Positions 1 through 7,658 of a stretch of 64,000 nt of DNA are shown here, one piece after another. Every line of letters begins with the position of its first letter. The stretch's first letter is position 1. Source of the stretch: Neobacillus terrae (lineage in GTDB: Bacteria; Bacillota; Bacilli; Bacillales; Cytobacillaceae); NCBI RefSeq assembly GCF_011393025.1, contig NZ_JAAOEO010000007.1, positions 1 through 64,000 of the forward strand, in the 5' to 3' direction. The position numbers and the translations under genes are program-made. The notes beneath the pieces were generated by a model. The model did no database searches and was not told the origin of the DNA. It saw only the letters and a list, made by a program, of their open reading frames with translations.

Positions 1-111
1 GAAGAGGCTATTAATAAGAAAGATAAAACACAAGCTTCAAAAATGGTTGATACTAATCGCCAAAATATTTTGCAAGCAGGTAAAGAATTGGGGCTAACTT
101 TAAAAGAATAA
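1..111 (+). CDS. C-terminal end of an unidentified protein (partial)
   Basis: An open frame enters from the left edge and stops with TAA at 109-111, giving 36 residues that are charged and helix-prone and end in ELGLTLKE. The start lies outside the window, so the family cannot be recognised. A weak hairpin follows at 133-170, consistent with the end of a transcription unit. Confidence 0.5.
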   Translation, partial: EEAINKKDKTQASKMVDTNRQNILQAGKELGLTLKE

Positions 112-132
112 GATAAATTGCATTATTAAGCT

Positions 133-176
133 AAAAGGTGGATTCCTCTAAAAATTGGGATGCACCTTTTCTTATT
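133..176 (+). terminator. Possible weak terminator after the partial gene
   Basis: An 8-bp inverted repeat, AAAAGGTG at 133-140 and CACCTTTT at 163-170, is followed by CTTATT. The loop is long (22 nt) and the T run short, so this is a weak call. Confidence 0.35.
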
Positions 177-267
177 GAACTAGCGGGGGCTATAGTTCAA
201 GATCACTGTCATAAATACCGGCTTTTTCTGAGATTAACAAGAGGGATAAGCGAGATTAACTACATCC

Positions 268-546
268 ATGTTTAAGAGGAGTAAAAAGACTAATATGAAT
301 TTTAACCTGGAAGTACAGCTAAGAATAGACGGAACTGGTGTTGCGCAGACAGGAGCCTTTAATGCGAGAAAAGCAGAGGAAATTCCAGAGGTTGCGTATC
401 AATTCATTCAACATATTAAAAGAGAAACTGGATATCGCGAAACAATTATCGAAAAGGTAATAATAAACCACGACCACGATATAACTGATATGGTTCTTGA
501 AATTGAAAACAGGCCAATACCCAAAATGGATGATGTATGGTGGTAA
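268..546 (+). CDS. Small hypothetical protein, up to 92 aa
   Basis: A short soluble, acidic protein of unknown family ending in PIPKMDDVWW. The middle is helix-like (RKAEEIPEVAYQFIQHIK), and a His/Asp-rich stretch (INHDHDITDM) lies near residue 70. No signal peptide or membrane segment is visible. The start is uncertain: ATG at 268 has no close ribosome site, and ATG at 295 has AGGAG about 15 nt upstream, further than usual. It lies just outside the left 26-bp repeat that bounds the candidate defence locus, so it probably belongs to the backbone. I do not recognise the family. Confidence 0.5.
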   Translation: MFKRSKKTNMNFNLEVQLRIDGTGVAQTGAFNARKAEEIPEVAYQFIQHIKRETGYRETIIEKVIINHDHDITDMVLEIENRPIPKMDDVWW

Positions 547-715
547 GGTAGTTCCTGCAGTGTAATCTAGAATAAATACAAACTACGGGGTATATTATGT
601 CCTCCTATTTGTCCTCGCTTTATTTTATTATTATTTAAGATAGTTTTAAAGGACAAGGAATAAACCCTGTAAAAATAAGCTTTTTTATATGCTATTTTCT
701 ATTAATATCTGTTGA

Positions 716-741
716 AAAGAATGGGCGGCATGATGTAATAA
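716..741. repeat. Left copy of a 26-bp direct repeat (candidate attachment site)
   Basis: This copy matches 7706-7731 at 25 of 26 positions, with G at 727 against T at 7717. The conserved core reads GCATGATGTAATAA. Read on the minus strand, both copies encode YYIM(P/Q)PIL near a C-terminus, which is what integration into the 3' end of a gene would leave. The two copies bracket the whole candidate defence locus. Confidence 0.55.
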
Positions 742-778
742 AAAGAAAAATAGAACAGAAAAACTTTTGCCTGTTGGT

Positions 779-877
779 ATGAAAGAAATATTAATAAAAG
801 CCTCAGAGCAAGCGGAAAAGCCATCTAAAGAAGACTATACTAAAAATTGGGAAGACGCTAAAAATAATTGTAAGTGA
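779..877 (+). CDS. Possible 32-aa peptide or gene tail
   Basis: A short frame starts at ATG 779 and ends in NWEDAKNNCK, just before a good terminator. The frame is also open upstream from 734, so this may be the 3' end of a gene cut by recombination at the adjacent repeat. No convincing ribosome site is visible. It is listed because terminator placement suggests it was once transcribed. Confidence 0.25.
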   Translation: MKEILIKASEQAEKPSKEDYTKNWEDAKNNCK

Positions 878-890
878 TGGAAGGATACCT

Positions 891-918
891 AAGCACCCTC
901 ATGGGTGCTTTTTTTATG
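891..918 (+). terminator. Intrinsic terminator
   Basis: The stem AAGCACCC/GGGTGCTT with a short loop (TCAT) is followed by a seven-T run. Confidence 0.75.
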
Positions 919-950
919 ATTTAGGGGAGTAGGGACAAAGGGAAATAAAC

Positions 951-998
951 AAGCCTGAATATAGCTATACTTTTAAGTGCGTTTCTATATTCAAGCCT
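951..998 (-). terminator. Possible terminator of the SLOG-HAD operon
   Basis: An imperfect long inverted repeat (GAATATAG/CTATATTC plus flanking AAGCCT-like bases) lies about 40 bp downstream of the HAD gene on the minus strand. The loop is large and the T run weak. Confidence 0.4.
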
Positions 999-1036
999 AT
1001 TTATATTATAAATGGTAGTTATTAATTTAGTATATT

Positions 1037-1540
1037 TTACTTTATTAGACTAAAAATATCTTTAAAAGAGTCAACCACTATATCAGCACCATTTGCTATT
1101 AATTTATCTTTATTAGCTACACCCCAACTAACACCTATTGAATACATTCCTGCCCGCTTAGATGCTAATACATCTTTTAAATCATCACCAATAGACAAAA
1201 TATCCTCAGGATTTAATTCTAATCCAGATGCACACTTTAACATCGGTTCAGGATCAGGTTTTCTCCTTGTGACATCACGATAGGCAACTAAGTAATCATA
1301 TTTAATATTATGGTGCTTCAACACCTGTTTAGCATAATTCCTTGGTGACATAGTTACAACCCCGATTTTAAGTTTCAATTCCCTACAAATTGTTAAAAGT
1401 TCCTCTACAAAGGGATACAATTCCGTTCGGTGTATGTTTGAAAAGCAACTTCGCCAATTTCCACTATCCCTAAAATTTTTTAAACAGGTTGTGTTTACAA
1501 GTGTCTCATCTAAATCGAAAATAAGTCCCTTAAAAGGCAT
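1037..1540 (-). CDS. HAD-superfamily phosphatase
   Basis: A 167-residue HAD hydrolase with all four motifs: DLDET (D9 nucleophile, D11 acid/base), T63 in VVTMS, K94 in RRKPDP, and GDD at 118-120. HAD proteins of this PGP-like size usually dephosphorylate small phosphometabolites. The start is placed at ATG 1540, one base after the stop of the upstream SLOG gene, with GGTGA 5 nt before it; a longer 188-aa frame overlapping the SLOG gene is less likely. Tight coupling implies co-translation and a shared pathway. Together with a phosphoribosyltransferase and a nucleotide-binding SLOG protein, it suggests making or trimming a nucleotide-like compound, which is inference. Confidence 0.85.
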   Translation of the reverse strand: MPFKGLIFDLDETLVNTTCLKNFRDSGNWRSCFSNIHRTELYPFVEELLTICRELKLKIGVVTMSPRNYAKQVLKHHNIKYDYLVAYRDVTRRKPDPEPMLKCASGLELNPEDILSIGDDLKDVLASKRAGMYSIGVSWGVANKDKLIANGADIVVDSFKDIFSLIK

Positions 1541-1541
1541 A

Positions 1542-3089
1542 TTATTCACCAGTTTCCATTTGGTTATTAATAAAGTTGATGATTTCTGTTTTTGTAAGAC
1601 CAAGTGATTTAGCTATTTTACATATATCCTTTAATTTCACTTTAATTTCTTCGGTAAGCTTGTTTTCTTCCTGTTTTAGATTACTATCGCTATTTGGATC
1701 CGCGTTGCTATTTGGATCCGCGTTGCTATTTGGATCCGCTTCGCTATTTGGATCCGCTTCGCTATTTGAATCTGCTTCGCTATTTGGATCTGCTTCGCTA
1801 TTTGGATCTGCTTCGCTATTTGGATCTGCAACGCTATTTGGATTTGCTTCGCTATTTGGATTTGCTTCGCTATTTGGATCCGCTTCGCTATTTGGATCCG
1901 CTTCGCTATTTGGATCCGCTTCGCTATTTGGATCCGCTTTTCTATTTAGAGCAGCTTCGCTATTTGGATCCGCTTCGCTATTTGGATTTGCTTCGCTATT
2001 TGGAGTAGTTTCGCTATTTGGAGCGGCTTTCGAAATTCGTGAACTCGCTACATAAGCACTATTACATTCGGAATTATTCTCAAAATCAAAGATTGTTGTT
2101 TCCACAAATTTTTCAGTATTTGTTTTAGTTAAAATAGCTGTATTAATGTTATTTGTCCTGTTTAATGATTGCAGCTTGGTTACCATAACATTATTTAATA
2201 AATCGTAGTCATCTTTGTTTCTAAGGACAAGAGCTTCATTATTGGATATAAGTTTATATACACCCCTATAGGCAGGGATGTCTCCCTCCTCAGATGGTAT
2301 TGGGCAAAATAATAATCTATTTTGCTTCTGTGTAAACTTGATTGTGTGTTGGGTACCTCCTTCAATATCGGTTTGGACGGGACACACACCTATACTTAAT
2401 CCGCTTTGTAATCTATCTCTTTGAACGAATGCTGCTCTCACTACTTTTTGGCCGGGGGGATATTCTGAAACTAATAATCCCTTATTATTAACAATGTCAA
2501 TAGCTAATTTTCTATTTTTAGCAGGATATATCGATTTATCATCAACTCCTCCTGCCAGAACAGCTATTGTTAAACCACCAACCTCAAGTGCGCCTAAATG
2601 TCCAGCAGTGTCAATTCCTAGAGCAAGACCACTCACAATAACATAATCCATTTTTGCAAAAGTGGCGGCAATCTTGCCAGCGGCGTTCAACCCTTTTTTA
2701 GTAGCTTCCCTTGTTCCAACAACTGCAATTTTTTTGGGAGCTGAAAGTGCTTCAATATTCCCACGGCAGTAAAGAATAATGGGCGGGTCTTCAATCTGTT
2801 TTAAAAGGAAAGGATAAATATCGTCACCTATAGAGATAACTTTAATTCCTTGTTGTTCATATTTTTTTATTTCAAGGGATATATCTCTGTATAAATTGTC
2901 CATATATTCTTTATCACTTAAATAATTCATTATTTTCTTGTTTTTGCAAATTAGAGATAATTGGCCTTGTATCTCATTTTTAAATAAATCGTTATATTTC
3001 AAAGTAGGGAAGTCGGCAAAAATCTTTTGAACCGTTTTATTTCCTACACCAGGTACCCTAAGAATCGTAGCCCACAATATGTTACTCAT
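1542..3089 (-). CDS. DprA-like SLOG-domain protein with NSEADP repeat linker
   Basis: A 515-aa protein. It opens with a helix-hairpin-helix-like stretch (RVPGVGNKTVQKI), followed by a DprA/Smf Rossmann (SLOG) domain: VVGTRE near residue 123, SGLALGIDTAGH near 155, then IEGGTQHTIKF. Residues of about 353-467 are about 19 copies of a hexapeptide, consensus NSEADP. A roughly 45-residue charged helical tail (LGLTKTEIINFI) ends the protein. Housekeeping DprA is about 300 aa and lacks the repeat. The start is ATG 3089 because GAGGT lies 9 nt upstream; a further upstream ATG at 3125 has no such site. It sits between PRTase and HAD genes rather than near topA, so this is an accessory SLOG protein. 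A role as sensor or producer of a nucleotide ligand is inference. Confidence 0.8.
   Translation of the reverse strand: MSNILWATILRVPGVGNKTVQKIFADFPTLKYNDLFKNEIQGQLSLICKNKKIMNYLSDKEYMDNLYRDISLEIKKYEQQGIKVISIGDDIYPFLLKQIEDPPIILYCRGNIEALSAPKKIAVVGTREATKKGLNAAGKIAATFAKMDYVIVSGLALGIDTAGHLGALEVGGLTIAVLAGGVDDKSIYPAKNRKLAIDIVNNKGLLVSEYPPGQKVVRAAFVQRDRLQSGLSIGVCPVQTDIEGGTQHTIKFTQKQNRLLFCPIPSEEGDIPAYRGVYKLISNNEALVLRNKDDYDLLNNVMVTKLQSLNRTNNINTAILTKTNTEKFVETTIFDFENNSECNSAYVASSRISKAAPNSETTPNSEANPNSEADPNSEAALNRKADPNSEADPNSEADPNSEADPNSEANPNSEANPNSVADPNSEADPNSEADPNSEADSNSEADPNSEADPNSNADPNSNADPNSDSNLKQEENKLTEEIKVKLKDICKIAKSLGLTKTEIINFINNQMETGE
1689..2030. repeat. 18-bp in-frame minisatellite inside the SLOG gene
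   Basis: About 19 tandem copies of an 18-bp unit (plus-strand core CGCTATTTGGATC), each encoding one NSEADP-type hexapeptide. Most variation keeps N-S and P; drift (NRKADP, NSVADP, NSNADP, NSEAAL) is greatest in scattered units. Since 18 is divisible by 3, copy-number change lengthens or shortens the linker without breaking the frame. Confidence 0.9.
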
Positions 3090-3154
3090 TTTTTTGACCT
3101 CTTTATTATTGAATTGGAAAGACAATTTCTATTTTTAATATTACCATCATAAAG

Positions 3155-3201
3155 AAACGTGCATAAAGTTTATATTATTAAAAGAAACATTATGCACGTT
3201 T
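3155..3201. other. Perfect 12-bp inverted repeat between PRTase and SLOG genes
   Basis: AAACGTGCATAA at 3155-3166 pairs exactly with TTATGCACGTTT at 3190-3201, with a 23-nt loop. Transcribed from the PRTase gene it would form a hairpin ahead of the SLOG ribosome site, but only a weak T run follows. It could be a leaky terminator or RNA stabiliser that sets the PRTase:SLOG ratio. Confidence 0.5.
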
Positions 3202-3210
3202 TTAGAAAAA

Positions 3211-3759
3211 CTAACGTTTAGTATAACCTAACACTAATTTTACAACCTTTTTAGCGCCATATTCTAATAACAGTTGTTCACAGGCACTAATTGAACTTTC
3301 TGATGTTGCCACATCATCAAGTAAGAGTACCTTTCTACCTGTTATTAAATGTGTTGAAACTACCTGAATAGTATCTAGATGATTCTGTTTGTTTCTTGGA
3401 CCACCATTGGTAGCTTTAGGAATACTTGTGTGCCTCTGTAAACAATTTGTACCGTCAATTCTGTTATTGCTAGCTAGCATTCTAGCCAATCTCTTAATGC
3501 CCGTATCTGTTTTTTCCGCGGTTGATGATGGAACAACACATATAGAAATATCATTATTCAAAATTGGATTAACGAGATCAAAAAAATGATTAATTGCTGG
3601 TTTTTCCAATTTTTTTAAATTTAATATGTGATTACAGTGGTCATCAAATTTGTCATTTTTTACCTTACCTTCTGGTCCATAATTCCAGTATGGATAGTAA
3701 TCCCCTAAATGCCATACTTCATTAGGAAACTTTGTATCGTCACCATTATTGAAAACCAT
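3211..3759 (-). CDS. ComF-like phosphoribosyltransferase
   Basis: A 182-aa type I PRTase-like protein. The PRPP-binding loop is VLLLDDVATSESS (144-156), with E where a glycine is common; an earlier VPSST segment (76-80) fits the pyrophosphate loop. Family members transfer phosphoribosyl groups between PRPP and bases or related acceptors. The N-terminus (GDYYPYWNYGP) is typical of PRTases found beside DprA/HAD genes rather than of purine-salvage enzymes. ATG 3759 is preceded by AGGGGG. This is the first gene of the minus-strand operon, diverging from the 859-aa nuclease-like gene. The substrate cannot be read from sequence. Confidence 0.8.
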   Translation of the reverse strand: MVFNNGDDTKFPNEVWHLGDYYPYWNYGPEGKVKNDKFDDHCNHILNLKKLEKPAINHFFDLVNPILNNDISICVVPSSTAEKTDTGIKRLARMLASNNRIDGTNCLQRHTSIPKATNGGPRNKQNHLDTIQVVSTHLITGRKVLLLDDVATSESSISACEQLLLEYGAKKVVKLVLGYTKR

Positions 3760-4028
3760 ATTCTTCCCCCTATAAACGATAATTATACAAATATTACTAA
3801 AGAAACAGTAAAAAAGATGTCGAAATTTGTAATATAATCCAAAATAGTGGTTAGAATTTACTCATAAAATATACAAGGGAATATTACATGCTATTAAATT
3901 AGTTAAAGGTTTGCGGTTTGTTATGAGGGACAACGTTAACAAATGGTAAGGACAGTGAATGTAAATTTTTGTTTCAATACTAGAGATAGTTAGATAAAAT
4001 GGAAGAAAATGAAAAAAAGGTGATTTAA
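3760..4028. promoter_or_regulatory. Divergent promoter region between the two defence-like operons
   Basis: A 269-bp very AT-rich gap between two outward-facing genes. Candidate -10 hexamers are TATAAT at 3833-3838 on the plus strand, and ATTATA at 3782-3787 (TATAAT read on the minus strand). Neither has a convincing -35. A shared regulatory region is likely, but the exact sites are not resolved. Confidence 0.4.
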
Positions 4029-6608
4029 ATGTCTTTGTTGAGATTCCACTCACATTCTGAGGTTGATCCTGAATACTGGCGTGAATTAGGAATTGCTGTT
4101 GATTCGATTAATGACTTCTCTCAAAAAGAATTGGCAGTAAATGATCGTATGGAAACCTTATTAAATAGACTTACTGTCGAAAATTTGAAGGAACTTGCTG
4201 AGCTTTACCAAATCGAATTAGAGAAAGATATGACGAAGGAAAAGCTTGTTTCTAAATTTAAAATTCTGGAGAAATCCAGCAAAATAGAACTTTTTCTGCT
4301 CCAAGACTTTCTAAATCGAAAAAAACGTGCCGTTGACGACATATATAGCATTAAGTGTAATGATAATAGAAATCTTATATCATCCTTAGCTAGGGTAAAA
4401 TTTTTATATCAATCCTCTCCTAAATTATTAATGGAAGCGTTTACCTATTTTCAATGGAACGAAAAGGGATCCGGAATCGTACATACATTTAGTAAAAAAG
4501 TTCCTTATAAAAATATCCTGAAACTCACTACGGACTATAAAACCTCGTTTCCTCAAAAACTGTTTGAAAAGTCAAAGGGAAAAAATTATTTTAAGATACA
4601 TTCCTATTTTACATTGGATAATAAGGAATTAATCTTAAATGTTTATAAACAAGTAAATGATAGCCCAAGGCCGGATTTTGACAAGGCTATTCGAAATAAA
4701 GAGGTTTCTAGTATTCTCTTAAGAGTCGATATAGAGCAAAACCTTGTTGAATTTAAAGGAGCAAATAAGACTGACGAAGGACACATAATTTCATATATTG
4801 AGGAAACTTATTCAGTTAACTCATCAGAAGTGAAACCTAGTGTATTCAAAGATTATAATCCTGAGGCTATAACGAATGCTTTTTTGACCGGGGAATCTGT
4901 TTCGAAAGATAAGGTTATGGATTTTCTAGTTACCAAGATTTCTTTCCGTGGAAGCTTGTTAAAGCGAAGCCCAAAAATATCAATAGAATTAGATAACGAG
5001 AGTATATGGCCCTCCATAATCGATGCTCAGCAAAAGGGAATTCTAACTATGCGGAGTATAAAAGATATAGAACATGTCATGGCTCAAATTAAAAATAAAA
5101 AAAGGTTAATACGGAGCAATATATTACAAAATGGAAATGTTATATTTTCATTTGATGACAGCCGCATGGACAATGATATGAAAGAAAATTTCAAAGATAA
5201 CTTCCAGGATCTCTTTGGGATTCCCTTGTTTCAGGAAATTTCTAATTATGGATTTTTTGAAGGAAGAGTAGATAAGTTTGATTATCTAATGTCCCTATCC
5301 AATCCTGATATATTGTCAAACGAAGACAAGTCAGTGTTTGATCGATTGGTTTTAGAAAATCTCATCAAGGAGAAACAAGGTTTAATTCTTACCTGTAAAT
5401 CGTGTAAGGATGTAAGTGAAATTGAAGATGTTAGCTTTAATATTGAATCTTTTATTTGCGAATGCGGACATACCGAATGTTATTATAAAAAGACTCTTAA
5501 TATAGAGATTAATTTAAGAACTGTTACTGATGTCATAAAAAAGCAATTTAATTCTTTATTTAAATCATTGGGATATACAGATAAACCAAAGCTATCTACT
5601 ATTAATATTAATGAAGAAAAACATAAGTTTATCAGTTATCACAATGATGAGACGAATGAAATGATTCAATTATTTATCACGAGCGACTATATTCGACCTA
5701 CGTTTATCAAACGTCTTTCCACAATGATGATCCCGACTCTTATAATAACAGTGGGAATGGTTGAGGAAACTATTCAATCTCTCCGTGACCAAGGTGTACA
5801 TCCAATTAACTTTGGTAAGATTTATTTATCTGACCAAGAAGAACTAAAGGAATACTATTTAGATAATATTGAAAGAGTGAAACGTCAGTCAAAGACTAAA
5901 ATAGCGGAAGCCGCAGATCATGCTTATATATCATTAAAGCAAATACTTAAAGACCCAAGTAAAGTTGACTCTAAATATACCGATAAAATTTTTGAGGATG
6001 ATGTCTTTGCCTTGTTAAAGGATATAATTCCGAATGGAGAAAAATGGGGGAAGGAAAAAAGCGGAAAGGCTTATCCTGAAGGAATTTTTGCCATTTCAGC
6101 GAAGAATGTAAGGAAAGGTGATTTTAGAAGGGTTTTTTCATATGATTGTAAATTTACAAGGGATGATAATGGGTATGATTTGAAAAGAGAAGAAAAACGA
6201 AAAGCAATCGAATATGTAGAAAAATTAAATGAGAATGACTACGTAATAAACTATAGCGATAAAAAAGAGTTAACTGCTCATATTTTCATTTCCAACAGAT
6301 TTCAAGAACAGCAAAAAGTAGGGATGAGAGACTTTTTTAACAGTGCATTAGGTGAGGATTATGACACTAAGCCCATTTTTCTTGATGTGGAGTGTCTTTT
6401 GTATATGCATGAGTCTTATCGTAATAATGTTGAGCATATACTTGCAAATAGGAACCTTTTTTACGAGCAGCTCATATTATTATTCACAAGGGAAAACATT
6501 AGTAAGCAGGAAATTGACAAAATTTTTATGAAAGCGTTGGATAAGGATCTTGAGGAAAACAGGAAGTTGGACACGAAGAAGGTGACGAATACCTATAAGG
6601 ACTATTAA
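4029..6608 (+). CDS. Large SAP / zinc-ribbon / PD-(D/E)XK-like protein
   Basis: An 859-aa soluble protein I cannot place in a named family. Residues of about 48-75 (LTVENLKELAELYQ...KEKLVSKF) look like a SAP DNA-binding helix pair. A four-cysteine ribbon lies at about 457-485 (CKSC, then CECGHTEC). The C-terminal third has FEDDVFALLKD, then PEG (E684), then YDCK (D706-K708), spaced like a PD-(D/E)XK nuclease core. ATG 4029 has AAGGTGAT about 5 nt upstream. It is followed 18 bp later by a small partner gene and diverges from the PRTase-SLOG-HAD operon. DNA recognition plus cleavage is a reasonable inference; the middle region is unexplained. Confidence 0.6.
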   Translation: MSLLRFHSHSEVDPEYWRELGIAVDSINDFSQKELAVNDRMETLLNRLTVENLKELAELYQIELEKDMTKEKLVSKFKILEKSSKIELFLLQDFLNRKKRAVDDIYSIKCNDNRNLISSLARVKFLYQSSPKLLMEAFTYFQWNEKGSGIVHTFSKKVPYKNILKLTTDYKTSFPQKLFEKSKGKNYFKIHSYFTLDNKELILNVYKQVNDSPRPDFDKAIRNKEVSSILLRVDIEQNLVEFKGANKTDEGHIISYIEETYSVNSSEVKPSVFKDYNPEAITNAFLTGESVSKDKVMDFLVTKISFRGSLLKRSPKISIELDNESIWPSIIDAQQKGILTMRSIKDIEHVMAQIKNKKRLIRSNILQNGNVIFSFDDSRMDNDMKENFKDNFQDLFGIPLFQEISNYGFFEGRVDKFDYLMSLSNPDILSNEDKSVFDRLVLENLIKEKQGLILTCKSCKDVSEIEDVSFNIESFICECGHTECYYKKTLNIEINLRTVTDVIKKQFNSLFKSLGYTDKPKLSTININEEKHKFISYHNDETNEMIQLFITSDYIRPTFIKRLSTMMIPTLIITVGMVEETIQSLRDQGVHPINFGKIYLSDQEELKEYYLDNIERVKRQSKTKIAEAADHAYISLKQILKDPSKVDSKYTDKIFEDDVFALLKDIIPNGEKWGKEKSGKAYPEGIFAISAKNVRKGDFRRVFSYDCKFTRDDNGYDLKREEKRKAIEYVEKLNENDYVINYSDKKELTAHIFISNRFQEQQKVGMRDFFNSALGEDYDTKPIFLDVECLLYMHESYRNNVEHILANRNLFYEQLILLFTRENISKQEIDKIFMKALDKDLEENRKLDTKKVTNTYKDY

Positions 6609-6626
6609 AGAGTAGGGGTGATTAAG

Positions 6627-7064
6627 TTGGTTCAATTATCTGTTGATGATCAGGCAATTAGGAAATTTTCCAGCTTTTTTGTTCCGTTTGTTGAAGAGCA
6701 AATTGTAACCTATTACAACCCCGATTTTTTAATTAACTTTTCCTCTACATCGTATAGTTTTTCCTTTTTGCAAAACGAAATAATAATTTGTTTTCTTAAG
6801 GGTGTAAGGATATCCGACATCAAACGTCTTGAATATAAAGAATTTATACCGGACTCTTTTCTTACCAATCTCCTTAACAATGATAATATACCATCTAGGT
6901 TAAAAAGATATAGACGAATTGGGACAAATCGTCTGCGCCTTGAGCTTGCAGATGAATTAAGACTGGGTGGCATTTTTGCAAGAGAAACAACAGCAATATG
7001 GGACAATTATCAGTTGAAAATTAGAATCTCTTCTGCTCTTCAAATGGAACAAATTGAAATATAA
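6627..7064 (+). CDS. Small partner protein of the 859-aa nuclease-like protein
   Basis: About 145 aa, basic and hydrophobic mixed, without membrane segments or a recognised domain. The sequence GVRISDIKRLEYKEF and a basic patch (RLKRYRRIGTNRLRL) suggest nucleic acid or partner binding, but this is only composition. TTG 6627 is preferred because AGGGGTG ends 6 nt upstream; the alternative GTG at 6618 lies inside that ribosome site. It directly follows the large gene and is closed by a strong terminator, so the two form one transcription unit. Confidence 0.6.
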   Translation: MVQLSVDDQAIRKFSSFFVPFVEEQIVTYYNPDFLINFSSTSYSFSFLQNEIIICFLKGVRISDIKRLEYKEFIPDSFLTNLLNNDNIPSRLKRYRRIGTNRLRLELADELRLGGIFARETTAIWDNYQLKIRISSALQMEQIEI

Positions 7065-7129
7065 AAGATTTACATTAAGTAAAAGTTCAAACCTCTATAT
7101 AATAAAAAAACCCTCACAGGGATAGAAGA

Positions 7130-7158
7130 AAAGGATTGCCTTGGCAATCCTTTTTTAA
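7130..7158 (+). terminator. Strong intrinsic terminator
   Basis: AAGGATTGCC/GGCAATCCTT forms a 10-bp stem with a short loop, followed by T6. It closes the two-gene plus-strand unit. Confidence 0.85.
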
Positions 7159-7166
7159 TTATTAAG

Positions 7167-7345
7167 AGTTTAATAGTTTTTCTAGTTGCTCCTTGTTATA
7201 GGGAGTATACTTAGCTGCTTCTTCAATACTCATACCACTTTTTATAAGACTTTGTACTGTTTTCACAATCCCGGAGTCATAGGCGCTTTGTCTGAGACTG
7301 TTTAAATCCACCTTTAAGAGAACAAAATCGTATTGTAAATAGAGT
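7167..7345 (-). pseudogene. C-terminal tail of an Rpn/PD-(D/E)XK transposase-like nuclease
   Basis: On the minus strand an open stretch ends GMSIEEAAKYTPYNKEQ...LLNS and stops near 7167. The pattern YDSGIVKTVQSLIKSGMSIEEAA is typical of the helical tail of Rpn-family recombination-promoting nucleases. The catalytic part is missing: the frame runs into a stop just upstream and butts against an HsdS fragment on the other strand. Confidence 0.45.
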
Positions 7346-7457
7346 CAATAAATTATTTGCTCTATGTGATGAATTAGAACAAAAGATTGAACATTCCAAG
7401 AAAAATTACGTTGGGATAATGAAGGCTGTTTTACAAGAAACCTACTTTACTAATTAA
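7302..7457 (+). pseudogene. hsdS: C-terminal fragment of a type I restriction specificity subunit (HsdS)
   Basis: The frame reads NPPLREQNRIVNRVNKLFAL, then CDELEQKIEHSKKN, ending with a LQETYFTN tail and TAA at 7455-7457. This PPL.EQ.RIV...LCDELE signature is the conserved helical spacer and C-terminus of HsdS. The target-recognition domains, and hsdM/hsdR, are absent. It is a relic of a type I restriction-modification locus beside the candidate defence genes. Confidence 0.7.
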
Positions 7458-7496
7458 CATATTAAATAACCAAGATATATACCTAGACAAAAAAAT

Positions 7497-7523
7497 AAAC
7501 TCCTCATCTGAAGAGGAGTTTTC
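7497..7523 (+). terminator. Intrinsic terminator after the HsdS remnant
   Basis: AAACTCCTC and GAGGAGTTT pair across a short loop, with TTTTC after the stem. Confidence 0.65.
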
Positions 7524-7658
7524 TGTTGGTAAAGTTTAATACTCTCGGTTGAAGAATCTTTGTGATTTCCAGTTAATTTAAATGTTTTTGTCCGCGGGAT
7601 TGTCCGCAATCTTTTTTATAGCTATTTTATATTATTGTATCTCCAAGTGGATAATGAC

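Noticed and set aside
1689..2030. Possible CRISPR array
   Set aside because: The repeat units are adjacent with no spacers and lie in frame within a protein-coding gene.
1576..2055. Long plus-strand frames over the SLOG repeat (LFGSASLFGSA-type and CYLDP-type)
   Set aside because: They are antisense readings of the 18-bp minisatellite; all frames stay open because the unit has no stops. No ribosome site, and the minus-strand frame has clear domain homology on both sides.
3862..4053. 63-aa minus-strand frame in the divergent region
   Set aside because: No homology, no ribosome site, and it overlaps the start of the well-supported 859-aa gene.
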